DNA from: Paenibacillus endoradicis
GTDB taxonomy: Bacteria > Bacillota > Bacilli > Paenibacillales > Paenibacillaceae
Reading direction: 5' to 3'
DNA: 64,000 nucleotides
NCBI RefSeq assembly: GCF_024721975.1
Contig: NZ_JANQBB010000011.1
Coordinates: 57,119 to 121,118, forward strand
Made by a program: the position numbers and the translations under genes. Below, piece by piece: positions 45,936 through 55,810 of this stretch. The notes beneath the pieces are model-generated. The model saw only the letters and a list, made by a program, of their open reading frames with translations. It made no database searches and was not told where the DNA came from. Position 1 is the first letter of the stretch, and every line of letters starts with the position of its first letter.

Positions 45936-47132
45936 ATGAAGAAAATTATGATATTAGGTGCAAGTATTTTGCAGCTTCCTGCAATTAAAAAAGCTAAGCA
46001 ATTGGGGTTTTATGTGATTGTGGTAGACATGAATCCTCATGCAATAGGTTTAAATTATGCTGATGAATACAGAATAATTAGTGTTAATGAAATTGAAGAA
46101 GTATTAGTTTACGCTCAATCTAGCAATATTGATGGGATTATGACATTAGCAAGTGATATGCCAATGATGACAGTCGCTACTGTATCCCAAAAAATGAAGC
46201 TTAATAGCGTTTCTGTAGAGACAGCTGAACATACTACAAATAAAGCAGCTATGAGACAGCGACTAGAAATAAATAATATCGCAATTCCCAAATTTGATAT
46301 TGTAAAAAATAGAGTGGAATTTGATTCTGCTATAAGAAAGTATAATTCGAAAGTTATTGTTAAACCGTCAGATAATTCTGGTAGTCGTGGGATTTTTCTT
46401 GTACATGATACTTCAAATATAGAAGAAGTTGAGGGTGCCTATCAACATAGCATAACTAATTCGAAAAATGGAGTTTTATTAGTAGAAGAATATATGGAAG
46501 GTACTGAAGTTAGTGTTGAAACAATTAGTATTAATGGAAAATGTCACGTTATCCAGATTACAGATAAATTAACTACAGGTGCCCCTCACTTTGTAGAATT
46601 AGGACATGCACAGCCATCAAAGTTAACTGATGATATATTGCATCAAATTACAGAGTTAACTCAAGACGCAGTAGAGGCTCTAGGAATAAATATAGGACCT
46701 TCACACACTGAAATTATTGTTACGAATGATGGTCCTAAAATTGTTGAGGTTGGAGCAAGATTAGGTGGAGATAACATCACTACACACTTAGTACCCCTGT
46801 CGACTGGAATTGATATGGTGGAAACCTGCATTCGAATTGCAGTAGGTGAAGAGATTACATTTAATTCCAATAAACATAATTCAGCAGTTATAAAATATTT
46901 TGTTACTCCACAAGGAATACTTGAAGATTTTCAGGGAGTAGAAGAATCACTTACCTTTCCTGGTGTGAAGGAAGTAATAATCAATAAATCAAGAGGAGAC
47001 CAAGTAGGAGTTATTAAAAGTAGTGTTGATCGTATTGGATATGTTATTGCTACATCAGATACAGTTGAAGGCGCAACGTTATTATGCGAAAAGGTAATGG
47101 AAACAGTTACGTTTAATATTAGTGTTTCTTGA
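45936..47132 (+). CDS. ATP-grasp ligase of the glycan locus
   Basis: 398 residues with an N-terminal PreATP-grasp fold (IMILGASILQLPAIKKAKQLG, VVDMNPHAIGL) and ATP-grasp domain (KVIVKPSDNSGSRGIF, LLVEEYMEGTEVSVETI, KIVEVGARLGGDNI). Similar enzymes join carboxylates to amines; here it may attach an amino acid or other acyl group to an amino sugar. It is not a purine enzyme: PurK/PurT-specific motifs are lacking. ATG at 45936 follows AGGAGAT; an ATG at 45918 overlaps that site. Target unknown. Confidence 0.85.
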   Translation: MKKIMILGASILQLPAIKKAKQLGFYVIVVDMNPHAIGLNYADEYRIISVNEIEEVLVYAQSSNIDGIMTLASDMPMMTVATVSQKMKLNSVSVETAEHTTNKAAMRQRLEINNIAIPKFDIVKNRVEFDSAIRKYNSKVIVKPSDNSGSRGIFLVHDTSNIEEVEGAYQHSITNSKNGVLLVEEYMEGTEVSVETISINGKCHVIQITDKLTTGAPHFVELGHAQPSKLTDDILHQITELTQDAVEALGINIGPSHTEIIVTNDGPKIVEVGARLGGDNITTHLVPLSTGIDMVETCIRIAVGEEITFNSNKHNSAVIKYFVTPQGILEDFQGVEESLTFPGVKEVIINKSRGDQVGVIKSSVDRIGYVIATSDTVEGATLLCEKVMETVTFNISVS

Positions 47133-47154
47133 AAACATGTTGGAGGAAAAATTA

Positions 47155-48279
47155 GTGGCGAAAGTATTAATATCTGTACATTTAGGACGACATTTTTATA
47201 AATTTGGTCATTCAGATTATGAAGTGTTATTACAAATGGGACATGAAGTTCATGTTGCTGCAAATTTTAATGATGATTTAGATAAATTTTATGATCCTAG
47301 AGTTACAAAACATCATATTAATTTTGATCGAAGTCCATTTAGTTTTCAAAACTTTAAGGCTTTGAGGGAATTAAAAAATTTACTGCAAAAGGAATATTTT
47401 GATCTAATTCATACTCAATCCCCTTCAGGTGGTGCAATTACGAGGTTAGCAGCTAGGAAAACTAGAAAAAAAGGTACTAAAGTAATTTATACCGCTCATG
47501 GTTTTCATTTTCATAAAGGTGCACCAATTTTGAATTGGTGCTTATACTTTCCTATTGAGCTATTTCTGTCATTCTTATCTGATCAAATAATTACGATAAA
47601 TATCGAAGATTATAATAGAGCAAATAGATATTTCCAAAAACCAAAGGTACTTTATATACCCGGGATAGGGATAAATATTGAAAAATATATGATGACAGAA
47701 GTTAATTTAGTAGAAAAAAAAGATGAATTGGGAATTCCTTTACACGGGTTTACGTGCATTTCTGTAGGTGAATTGAATGACAACAAAAATCATTTGAGCA
47801 TTTTGAAAGCAATCAGTAAATTGAAAGATGAAGATATACACTATATTATTTGTGGTCAAGGGTATTTACAAGAAAAGATGAAAGAAGAAATTGAAAACCT
47901 ACAATTGAATGATAAGGTACATCTATTAGGATTTAGAAATGATGTCAATGAACTATACAAACTAGCAGATGTATTCATTTTTCCTTCTTATAGAGAGGGA
48001 CTTGGTTTAGCGGCTTTAGAAGCAATGGCAGCAGGTTTACCACTTATTACTTCAAATAGACATGGAATTATTGATTATTCATCTAATGAAAAAAGTGGAT
48101 ATATTTGTGATCCTAATGATATTGAAGGTTTTAAAAATGCAATTTTAAAAATGAAAAAAAGTGAGGACAAAAGACACTTTTTCTCGAAAAATAATTTAAC
48201 TAAAGTAAAGAATTATGATTATAGAGTAGTTCAGAAAAAAATGAGAGAGATATATCGAGGTTGTATTGAAAATGAATAA
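47155..48279 (+). CDS. Glycosyltransferase family 4 (GT-B fold)
   Basis: 374 residues. N-terminal acceptor domain (VLISVHLGRHFYKFGHSDYEVL, LIHTQSPSGGAITRLAARK) and C-terminal nucleotide-sugar domain with ISVGELNDNKNHLSILKAI and the EX7E region FIFPSYREGLGLAALEAMAAG. The N-terminal pattern is that of PglA/CapM-type retaining enzymes that add the second sugar to the lipid-linked primer. GTG at 47155 follows GGAGG at good spacing; earlier in-frame starts lie within the end of the ATP-grasp gene. Confidence 0.92.
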   Translation: MAKVLISVHLGRHFYKFGHSDYEVLLQMGHEVHVAANFNDDLDKFYDPRVTKHHINFDRSPFSFQNFKALRELKNLLQKEYFDLIHTQSPSGGAITRLAARKTRKKGTKVIYTAHGFHFHKGAPILNWCLYFPIELFLSFLSDQIITINIEDYNRANRYFQKPKVLYIPGIGINIEKYMMTEVNLVEKKDELGIPLHGFTCISVGELNDNKNHLSILKAISKLKDEDIHYIICGQGYLQEKMKEEIENLQLNDKVHLLGFRNDVNELYKLADVFIFPSYREGLGLAALEAMAAGLPLITSNRHGIIDYSSNEKSGYICDPNDIEGFKNAILKMKKSEDKRHFFSKNNLTKVKNYDYRVVQKKMREIYRGCIENE

Positions 48280-49315
48280 TCCCTTAGTTAGTATTATTAT
48301 TCCAATATATAATAGCGAAACGCATTTACAAATAACATTAGACAGTGTAATAAAACAGACTTATAAAAATTTACAGATTATTCTAGTTGATGATGGATCA
48401 AAAGATAAAAGTTACCAAATATGTGTAGATTATTCGGAAATTGATAAGAGAATTTTTCCATTTAAACAAGAGAATAAGGGTGCATCAGAAGCAAGAAATT
48501 ATGGGTTAACTCACATAAAAGGAGATTTTTTTATGTTTGTTGATTCTGACGATTGGATTGAGCCAGAAATGGTTAGCAGTTTGCTATCGAATGCCTTGAA
48601 TAATAAGAGTGACCTTGTTATGTGCGGTATGGTGATAGATTATTTTAAGTCGGATAGAATTTTGGACTATTCTAGAACTGTATTACTCAATAAAAGAGAA
48701 CTTTATGGAAATGAAAATATAGCAGAAAACATTATTGATCTTGTTGAAAATGAAAGTATTAATGGACCTTGTTGTAAATTAATTAGAACAAATATTGTGG
48801 TAGACAATAAACTAATGATGCAGCCACATATAAAGATTCAAGAAGACTTAGAGTTTAACATACAGTTACTTAAACACATAAGTTCACTAACTGTAATTGA
48901 AGAGCCATATTATCATTATAGTGTGAGGAATAGTGAGAGTTTAACTAAAAAATACTTCATTAATAGGTTTACAATGATAAATGCAGTTCATGATGAGCTA
49001 CTTAACTACTATCTGGATAGAAGTTACCAGAAGGAACTACTATCTGTTGTAGGATTCCTTTATATAAAAAATTTTTATTCTGCAATTCTCAATTTATTTC
49101 ATAGAAATTGTGATTTGACAACAAAAGAAAAATATAAGCTAATTAATGATATTTACAAGAGTGATAAACATAAAAGTATGATGGGGATAGCTAAACGAGA
49201 TGGATTAAAATACAAAATATTGAAACTAATGGTGTCAATTAATAATATTACTATGATATTATTATTCACTAAAATCTTGTGGATACTACGAGAAAAATTT
49301 AAACTCACATTTTGA
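48272..49315 (+). CDS. Glycosyltransferase family 2
   Basis: 347 residues, GT-A fold. VSIIIPIYNSETHLQITLDSVIKQ, ILVDDGSKDKS, GASEARNYGL and the metal-binding MFVDSDDWIEPE. The C-terminal half is helical and may bind the membrane. It overlaps the preceding gene by 8 bases. Sugar and linkage cannot be told. Confidence 0.93.
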   Translation: MNNPLVSIIIPIYNSETHLQITLDSVIKQTYKNLQIILVDDGSKDKSYQICVDYSEIDKRIFPFKQENKGASEARNYGLTHIKGDFFMFVDSDDWIEPEMVSSLLSNALNNKSDLVMCGMVIDYFKSDRILDYSRTVLLNKRELYGNENIAENIIDLVENESINGPCCKLIRTNIVVDNKLMMQPHIKIQEDLEFNIQLLKHISSLTVIEEPYYHYSVRNSESLTKKYFINRFTMINAVHDELLNYYLDRSYQKELLSVVGFLYIKNFYSAILNLFHRNCDLTTKEKYKLINDIYKSDKHKSMMGIAKRDGLKYKILKLMVSINNITMILLFTKILWILREKFKLTF

Positions 49316-49334
49316 AAAATATAAGGAGAATGAT

Positions 49335-50309
49335 ATGTCTAAGTTACTTTCGATAATTGTGCCGATTTATAATGTTGAAGCTTATCTAGAAAAATGTATT
49401 GATAGTTTATTAAATCAATCTTATGGTAATGTCGAGATTATTCTGATTAATGATGGCTCAACTGACAGATCAGGTTTAATTAGTGATAAGTACTCTGAAC
49501 TCGATCGTAGAATTAAAGTTATTCATAGACTGAATGGTGGTTTATCGGCCGCTAGGAATACCGGGATAAAAGCAGCATCAGGCTATTATATAGCTTTTGT
49601 AGATTCTGATGATTTTGTTTCAGAAGATTCTTTTAATGTACTTATAGAAAAAGCAGAAAGTAATGATTTGGATATAGTTTGTGGAAATGCGTTTAGGTAT
49701 TTTGAAAATAGAAATAAAAAGACTGTTATGATACAGAACGATATGACAACAGAAAAAGTATATTCTGGAGTAGAGTATATATGCGATAAAATAGAAGGAA
49801 ATGCTTATCAACCGTGTGTATGGTTAAATGTGTATCGAGCTTCATTAATTAATGATAATCAACTGTTCTTTAAAGAAGGTATACTACACGAAGATGAGGA
49901 GTGGACTCCAAGAGTCTTTTTGAAAACTTCGAGGGTACAATATTCTAATCATGTATTTTATTATTATGTACAAAGACAGGGATCTATTATGAATGCAAGA
50001 GATAAAACGAAAAATGGTATCGATGTTGTAGAAACATGTTTGGAACTTGATCAAATATATTCAGATATTTCCTCAATAAGTCATAGGAAAATATTGAAGA
50101 GTTATTTAGCTAAGTTATATTTAAGTGCAATCACAGTAGGTAGATTAAGTCGAAAAGAGTTTAAGCAATATATTAATAAAAAATTTGTATATGACAGAGT
50201 AAAAGGTGGTAAAGATAGGATAAAAATGATCTTATTTATTTTAAGTCCCAAGATATACGTAATTGTAAATAGATATTCTCAGTCAAAATACAGCAATAAT
50301 TTTAGTTGA
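49335..50309 (+). CDS. Glycosyltransferase family 2
   Basis: 324 residues, GT-A fold: LSIIVPIYNVEAYLEKCIDSLLNQ, ILINDGSTDRSG, GGLSAARNTGI and IAFVDSDDFVSEDSF. Closely related in plan to the gene before it, so an old duplication is possible. ATG after ATAAGGAGAATGAT. Donor sugar unknown. Confidence 0.93.
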   Translation: MSKLLSIIVPIYNVEAYLEKCIDSLLNQSYGNVEIILINDGSTDRSGLISDKYSELDRRIKVIHRLNGGLSAARNTGIKAASGYYIAFVDSDDFVSEDSFNVLIEKAESNDLDIVCGNAFRYFENRNKKTVMIQNDMTTEKVYSGVEYICDKIEGNAYQPCVWLNVYRASLINDNQLFFKEGILHEDEEWTPRVFLKTSRVQYSNHVFYYYVQRQGSIMNARDKTKNGIDVVETCLELDQIYSDISSISHRKILKSYLAKLYLSAITVGRLSRKEFKQYINKKFVYDRVKGGKDRIKMILFILSPKIYVIVNRYSQSKYSNNFS

Positions 50310-50323
50310 AATGATGTGATTAA

Positions 50324-51388
50324 TTGATTATTTATATCGCCTTAATATTATATGTTATATTGATGGGAATTCTCTTTAAGATTATTCAGAAGAGTACGAT
50401 AAGAAATATGTTTTATTTGCTGTTAACGTTTTTACCCTTATTTATAGTTGCGGGTTTCAGATTTGAAGTGGGAGTAGATTACAAAAATTATGTAGCGACA
50501 TATATTAAAATAAATAACTCTTTAAGAGATGTTAGCATTTTCGAGTTAAGAAGTATGTTAGATATGGAGATAGGATATCTTTTACTGAACAGACTAGTAG
50601 ATTTTTTGTTTGGAAATTTACAGTATGTATTTGTAATCTCGAGCTTTATTACACTGATTCTTGTATTAGTTACAATATACAGGTATTCTTCAAATGTATA
50701 CTTGAGTGTTCTTTTTTTTACACTAGGGGCATATATTAGTTCCTTTAACATTCAAAGACAATATATTGCAATAGCAATAATATTCTTTTCAATTAAATAC
50801 GTGATCGAAAGAAAGTTAATTAGATATATTTTTTCGGTATTAATCGCATCAATGTTCCATACATCAGCTGTTCTATTGCTACCATTATATTTCATTCTTA
50901 ATAAAAAAATAAATGCAAAAAAAATAATAATAGGTATTATTTTAGTTTGCTTAAGTACAGTATTAATGCCTAATATTCTATCAATTGTTCAAAAGTATTT
51001 TTATTCTCAGTACAGTTTAGAATCATACGGTATGAATGATGGTACAATCAATAATGTAATTATTGCTGCTTTTTATATGATTTTGGCAATGTACTTGCAG
51101 AAAAAAAGTTCAGATATAAGCATTAAGAATATCGTTCTTATTAATTGGAGTTTTATTAATTTACTACTTGCCATTCTAAGCACAGAAGTTTGGCTGATAA
51201 CCAGAATTATGTCATACAGTTTGATTTTTCAGATTTTGTTATTACCTGAATTCGTGAAGTCAGTAGAAAATAAATATGTAAAATCGATAATTTCTTTTTT
51301 ATTGATACTATTATCGATTTATCTTTTTGTTACTACAATAACAAATGAACAGAATCTATTGACCCCATTCCAATTCAATTTTAAATAG
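50324..51388 (+). CDS. EpsG/Wzy-type polysaccharide polymerase-like membrane protein
   Basis: 354 residues with about ten hydrophobic segments. VAGFRFEVGVDYKNYVATY near residue 45 and the later FNIQRQYIAIAIIFFS are typical of the EpsG group. Expected to join lipid-linked repeat units outside the membrane. The start TTG at 50324 is weakly supported by ATGTGAT. Position between glycosyltransferases and a flippase supports the call. Confidence 0.85.
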   Translation: MIIYIALILYVILMGILFKIIQKSTIRNMFYLLLTFLPLFIVAGFRFEVGVDYKNYVATYIKINNSLRDVSIFELRSMLDMEIGYLLLNRLVDFLFGNLQYVFVISSFITLILVLVTIYRYSSNVYLSVLFFTLGAYISSFNIQRQYIAIAIIFFSIKYVIERKLIRYIFSVLIASMFHTSAVLLLPLYFILNKKINAKKIIIGIILVCLSTVLMPNILSIVQKYFYSQYSLESYGMNDGTINNVIIAAFYMILAMYLQKKSSDISIKNIVLINWSFINLLLAILSTEVWLITRIMSYSLIFQILLLPEFVKSVENKYVKSIISFLLILLSIYLFVTTITNEQNLLTPFQFNFK

Positions 51389-51420
51389 TTAAAAATATCA
51401 AATTAAGGTAGTTGAGGTAA

Positions 51421-52926
51421 TTGAAAAATAAAGATATATTTACTAAGTATTTTTGTGAAATGCATAGTATTGATTTTGAGGAAGAAGCTAATATCATTTA
51501 TGTTAAAGCAAGGGATTTAATTTGTGCAGAAAGACTGGACTTAATTGTGAAATTTAAGTATGTTGAGCACAAAAATAAAGGATACGATTTAAGTTATATT
51601 AAAGAAGTCTATCATGCCCACATTGAAGCTTTTTCTAATGGAACATTTACTGAACCAGGCACAGAAGAAAAGAATAGTATAAATAAATATTTTAAAGAGT
51701 TTGATCTTCTAATAGATAGTATTGAAAGAGAAGGGGTAAATTATCAGAAATCAGTAATCCCCTTAGGTTCGAATAATGTAATACTGGATGGCTCGCATAG
51801 AGTAGCGATAGCTGCTTATTATAATTTGGAAATTCCAGTAGTATTTTTCGAGGAATTATCAGTCTGTTATGACTATAAATTTTTTGAGAAGAGATTATTG
51901 GATAAATCTTATATTGATTTTCTAGTATTAGAATATATTAAGTTAAAGAAGAATGTTTTTTTTGCATGTATTTGGCCTAAGTCTACTAAAATGAATTTAG
52001 AAGCAGAGCTAAATAAAATATTACATAAAGAGAGTGAATTTTTTTATACTAAGAAATTGAATTTAAACTACGATGGATTAAGAAATTTGATGACTCAAAT
52101 ATATAGTCAGCACGATTGGATTGGGGATTACATTAATAATTTCCGTACAGTGAATAAAAAAGTAGATAATTGCTACGAAGAAGACCAACCTATGTTAATT
52201 TACGTGTTTGAATCAAATCATTTATCAAAAGTGTTATCACTAAAAGAAAAAATAAGACAGCTGTACAATATTGGTAATCACTCCATTCATATAACTGATA
52301 ATGACGAAGAAAGCATTCAAATAGGTAAATTATTGTTGAATGAAAACTCGATTTCCTTTTTAAATAATGGCAAACCAGATATTTATAAAAATGTATATCG
52401 AAGAATACTTAACTTTAAAGATAATTTGATAGAAAGTAATTTTGATTTAGATGAATCTATAATCACATCTAGTTCAATTCTTTCAATGTATGGTTTAAGA
52501 GAAGCAAATGATTTAGATTTTATAAGTTGTTCGAAAAACTCTTCATTACTAATAACTAATGAAATAGGATGTCATAATGAATATATTAAGTTATATGATA
52601 AGACAATTGAAGAATTAATTTTTAATCCAAATAACTATTTTTATTATTTAGATATTAAGTTTGTAAGCATTAATGCTATCAAAAAATTTAAAATAAATAG
52701 AAATGAAAAAAAAGATGTTGTTGATATTGAATTAATTAATACATTGGATATTGTCGATTCTAAGTTATCTCAAATAATCAGATTGAAAAATCATAAACTG
52801 AAAATAAAATGGCGTAACTTAGGGAATAAAAGTAGAATAGTCATTATTTCAGTATTGAAGCGATTAGGTCTATTTGACATTTCAAAGAAACTTTATCTAA
52901 AGGTCAAAGGAATTTCAAATGAATAA
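51421..52926 (+). CDS. ParB-like plus nucleotidyltransferase-like protein of unknown function
   Basis: 501 residues. In the N-terminal third, VIPLGSNNVILDGSHRVAIA matches the ParB/sulfiredoxin-fold signature (DG-x-H-R), a fold that includes free-serine kinases (SerK) and CTPases. In the C-terminal third, SSSILSMYGLREANDLDFIS looks like a nucleotidyltransferase [GS]-S..D-x-D motif, with a further acidic residue in YLDIKF and a NEKKDVVDIELI end that resembles the R-x-K-D-x-x-D-I tail of NTase-fold proteins. No membrane helix or signal. Its gene lies between the polymerase and flippase genes. It may phosphorylate or nucleotidylate a glycan; this is inference. TTG start after AAGGTAG/GAGGTAA. Confidence 0.6.
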   Translation: MKNKDIFTKYFCEMHSIDFEEEANIIYVKARDLICAERLDLIVKFKYVEHKNKGYDLSYIKEVYHAHIEAFSNGTFTEPGTEEKNSINKYFKEFDLLIDSIEREGVNYQKSVIPLGSNNVILDGSHRVAIAAYYNLEIPVVFFEELSVCYDYKFFEKRLLDKSYIDFLVLEYIKLKKNVFFACIWPKSTKMNLEAELNKILHKESEFFYTKKLNLNYDGLRNLMTQIYSQHDWIGDYINNFRTVNKKVDNCYEEDQPMLIYVFESNHLSKVLSLKEKIRQLYNIGNHSIHITDNDEESIQIGKLLLNENSISFLNNGKPDIYKNVYRRILNFKDNLIESNFDLDESIITSSSILSMYGLREANDLDFISCSKNSSLLITNEIGCHNEYIKLYDKTIEELIFNPNNYFYYLDIKFVSINAIKKFKINRNEKKDVVDIELINTLDIVDSKLSQIIRLKNHKLKIKWRNLGNKSRIVIISVLKRLGLFDISKKLYLKVKGISNE

Positions 52927-54451
52927 TAATGAATCTCGTTCTTTAAATTCACTCCGTAATATGAGTATTGGTATAGCAACTCAATTAATATTCTTAGTTG
53001 TAACTTTCGTTTCACGTACTGTTTTTATAAATACTTTAGGTGCAGAATATTTGGGACTTAATGGGATACTAAGCAGTACACTCTTGGTATTGTCTTTAGC
53101 TGAACTTGGTTTAAGCAATGTTCTCGTATTTAGTTTGTACAAGCCATTATCTGAGAGGAATATTAAGCAAGTCTCTAATTTATTGCTTTATTTCAGGAAA
53201 TTATATAAGAAAATAATTGTCCTAATTCTTATTATTGGACTATTAGGAATGCCCTTTTTAAACCATATAACTAATTCCTCCATTTCTAATAGTGATATAA
53301 TTTTATTTTATGTAATATTTTTGTCCAATACTTTATTATCTTATTTAATAATGCATAAAGTTGCGTTAATTCAGGCAGATCAAAAGAATTATTTGTTACA
53401 ATTAACGAATTTAATATGTAGCATTTTAAGAGATGGAATCCAAATATACTTATTATTACAATATAGAAATTATTTATATTATTTATTGGTGTTGCTTTTC
53501 TCAACCCTACTATATAATCTCTTAATTAGCTTAATCGTAAAGAATAAATATTCTGAGTATATGATTCATATTACAACTGAAAGAATAGATACAATAGGAA
53601 TTAAAGAAAACATAAAGTCAATGTTTTTATATAAAATTGGTGTGACATTGATGAATAGTTCTGATAATATTCTTATCGCCGTTATATTTGGAGCAGTTTA
53701 TGTTGGATTCTATTCAAATTATAGTCTTTTAATTTCAGCAGTATTGGTTTTTATGACAGCAATTGTTCAGGCATTGATGGCAAGTGTAGGTAATTTGAAT
53801 TCGTTAGGGAACATTAAGAAATCTTATGAATTTTTTAATGTCTTGCTCTTAGTATTCCAATTAATTGCAACTATCTGCAGTTTATGTATGGTGTTTGTTC
53901 TTAATGACTTCATTACAATATGGATTGGAAAAGAATATATCCTGTCAGATTCAATTGTTTTTTTAATAATTTTGAATTTTTATATACAGAGTATAGTTAA
54001 TCCTGTTTGGATGTACAGAGAAACATTTGGTTTATTTAGTAAAATGAAATATATAATGCTGTATTCAACCTTCATAAAAGTGATACTTTCATTTATATTA
54101 GGATATTTATTAGGAATTGAAGGTATCTTTATAGCAACCATTCTTGCAAGATTATTCACAACTATTTGGTATGAACCAATGCTATTATTTAATAAGATAT
54201 TTAAACAAACAGTTCATAATTATTGGATTAGACAGGGCAAATACATCTTGTTTACAATAATATCCTATATAATTGTAAACTACTTAATAGATCATATTAT
54301 TCTGTCGAATCAAATTATACAGATAGCATTAAAAATTATTATATCAGTAATTATTGTTTCAATGCTTTTTGTTATTGGAAATTACAAATCAGAAGAGTTT
54401 AAACAGTTAAAAAATATATTTAAATCTATAATTATTCGATTTTTAAGATAG
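52919..54451 (+). CDS. Wzx-type polysaccharide flippase (MOP superfamily)
   Basis: 510 residues with about 12-14 hydrophobic segments. The start SLRNMSIGIATQLIFLVVTF and FINTLGAEYLGLNGILSS are typical of capsule/exopolysaccharide flippases. It should turn lipid-linked repeat units to the outer face for the EpsG-like polymerase. It overlaps the preceding gene by 8 bases. Very AT-rich. This is the last strongly AT-rich gene of the locus. Confidence 0.93.
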   Translation: MNNNESRSLNSLRNMSIGIATQLIFLVVTFVSRTVFINTLGAEYLGLNGILSSTLLVLSLAELGLSNVLVFSLYKPLSERNIKQVSNLLLYFRKLYKKIIVLILIIGLLGMPFLNHITNSSISNSDIILFYVIFLSNTLLSYLIMHKVALIQADQKNYLLQLTNLICSILRDGIQIYLLLQYRNYLYYLLVLLFSTLLYNLLISLIVKNKYSEYMIHITTERIDTIGIKENIKSMFLYKIGVTLMNSSDNILIAVIFGAVYVGFYSNYSLLISAVLVFMTAIVQALMASVGNLNSLGNIKKSYEFFNVLLLVFQLIATICSLCMVFVLNDFITIWIGKEYILSDSIVFLIILNFYIQSIVNPVWMYRETFGLFSKMKYIMLYSTFIKVILSFILGYLLGIEGIFIATILARLFTTIWYEPMLLFNKIFKQTVHNYWIRQGKYILFTIISYIIVNYLIDHIILSNQIIQIALKIIISVIIVSMLFVIGNYKSEEFKQLKNIFKSIIIRFLR

Positions 54452-54478
54452 TAGTATCTTAAGCTAGGAGGCTCCCAT

Positions 54479-55351
54479 ATGACAATTCGCAAAGCGATTA
54501 TCCCAGCTGCTGGACTTGGAACTCGATTTCTACCAGCGACTAAAGCACAACCGAAAGAGATGCTTCCAATTGTGGACAAGCCGACCTTACAATATATTAT
54601 TGAAGAGGCTGTAGCATCGGGCATTGATGAAATTCTTATTATTACTGGACGAAATAAGAAGTCAATCGAGGATCATTTTGACAAATCTGTCGAATTAGAA
54701 CTAGAGCTTGAAGCAAAAGAGAAATTTGAATTGTTAGCCGAGGTTCGAGAGATTTCTAATATGGTTAACATCCATTATATTCGCCAGAAGGAACCTAAAG
54801 GTCTCGGGCATGCGATCTATTGTGCCAAGAGCTTTATTGGCAATGAGCCTTTCGCTGTCTTACTAGGTGATGATATTGTTCACAGTGAAAAGCCCTGTTT
54901 GAAACAACTGATAGATGTGTATGAATATTACAACAGCTCAGTTCTAGGCGTACAACAAGTTGAGCAGAAAGATGTACATAAGTATGGGATCGTCGATGGA
55001 CAGAAGATTGACCAGTCTGTATCTCGAGTTAATCAGTTGGTTGAGAAGCCTGAGACTGAAGATGCACCTTCTAATATTGCGATTTTAGGACGTTATATTA
55101 TTACCCCTGAAATCTTCACGATTCTTGAAAATACTGCTCCTGGTGCTAACGGTGAGATTCAACTTACAGATGCGCTCAATCAATTATCGCGTAGTGAAGC
55201 GGTCTATGCATACGAATTTGAAGGACGTCGATATGATGTTGGAGATAAACAAGGTTTCTTGGAAGCAACGGTTGAATACGCGTTAAGAAGAGAAGAGCTT
55301 CGCGAGCCGTTTATGTCATATTTAAAATCTATTGTGGACAAAAAAGGATAA
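54479..55351 (+). CDS. galU: UTP-glucose-1-phosphate uridylyltransferase
   Basis: 290 residues. AIIPAAGLGTRFLPATKAQPKEMLPIVDKP is the nucleotide-binding signature; VLLGDDIV carries the metal-binding Asp, and LVEKP and GRRYDVGDKQGFLEA complete the family pattern. Makes UDP-glucose for surface polymers. Base composition returns to that of the flanking chromosome. SD CTAGGAGG. Confidence 0.96.
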   Translation: MTIRKAIIPAAGLGTRFLPATKAQPKEMLPIVDKPTLQYIIEEAVASGIDEILIITGRNKKSIEDHFDKSVELELELEAKEKFELLAEVREISNMVNIHYIRQKEPKGLGHAIYCAKSFIGNEPFAVLLGDDIVHSEKPCLKQLIDVYEYYNSSVLGVQQVEQKDVHKYGIVDGQKIDQSVSRVNQLVEKPETEDAPSNIAILGRYIITPEIFTILENTAPGANGEIQLTDALNQLSRSEAVYAYEFEGRRYDVGDKQGFLEATVEYALRREELREPFMSYLKSIVDKKG

Positions 55352-55354
55352 ATT

Positions 55355-55810
55355 ATGCAACATAATAGAAGAATTCTCCGTTTAATATTGTGGGGACTAG
55401 TTATTGCTCTGCTAATCTCTATATATCTACTATCTAGTCAACCAGCTTCAAGTTCTGCTAAACTCAGCACGAATATTGCGGAACATACGATTCATATCTA
55501 TGAGAAGTTGACAGGAATGGATATTACGATAAAGCAGTGGGATCATAAGTTGCGTAAAGCTGCACATTTCTCGATCTATTCTTTACTTGGCATTTTTATT
55601 ATGACTTTATGTCTAATAAGTGGAGTAAGTAAGAAGTGGTCTATCTTAATTACTATGGTTGTTGGAATTATTTATGCGAGCATAGATGAATTACATCAGC
55701 TTTTTGTAGATGGTAGAGGTGCAAGTGTACGGGATGTTGGTATAGACAGCTTAGGCGTTATACTTGGCATCACTATTATATGGATAGTTAATAGGAGATG
55801 GAAACGATGA
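55355..55810 (+). CDS. VanZ-family membrane protein
   Basis: 151 residues, four hydrophobic segments. KLRKAAHFSIYSLLGIFI and ASIDELHQLFVDGRGASVRDVGIDSLGVILG are the VanZ-domain signatures (the H..E/D-H-Q and R-D pattern). VanZ itself gives low teicoplanin resistance; most family members have no proven role. It starts three bases after galU and overlaps the next gene by an ATGA junction. Confidence 0.9.
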   Translation: MQHNRRILRLILWGLVIALLISIYLLSSQPASSSAKLSTNIAEHTIHIYEKLTGMDITIKQWDHKLRKAAHFSIYSLLGIFIMTLCLISGVSKKWSILITMVVGIIYASIDELHQLFVDGRGASVRDVGIDSLGVILGITIIWIVNRRWKR

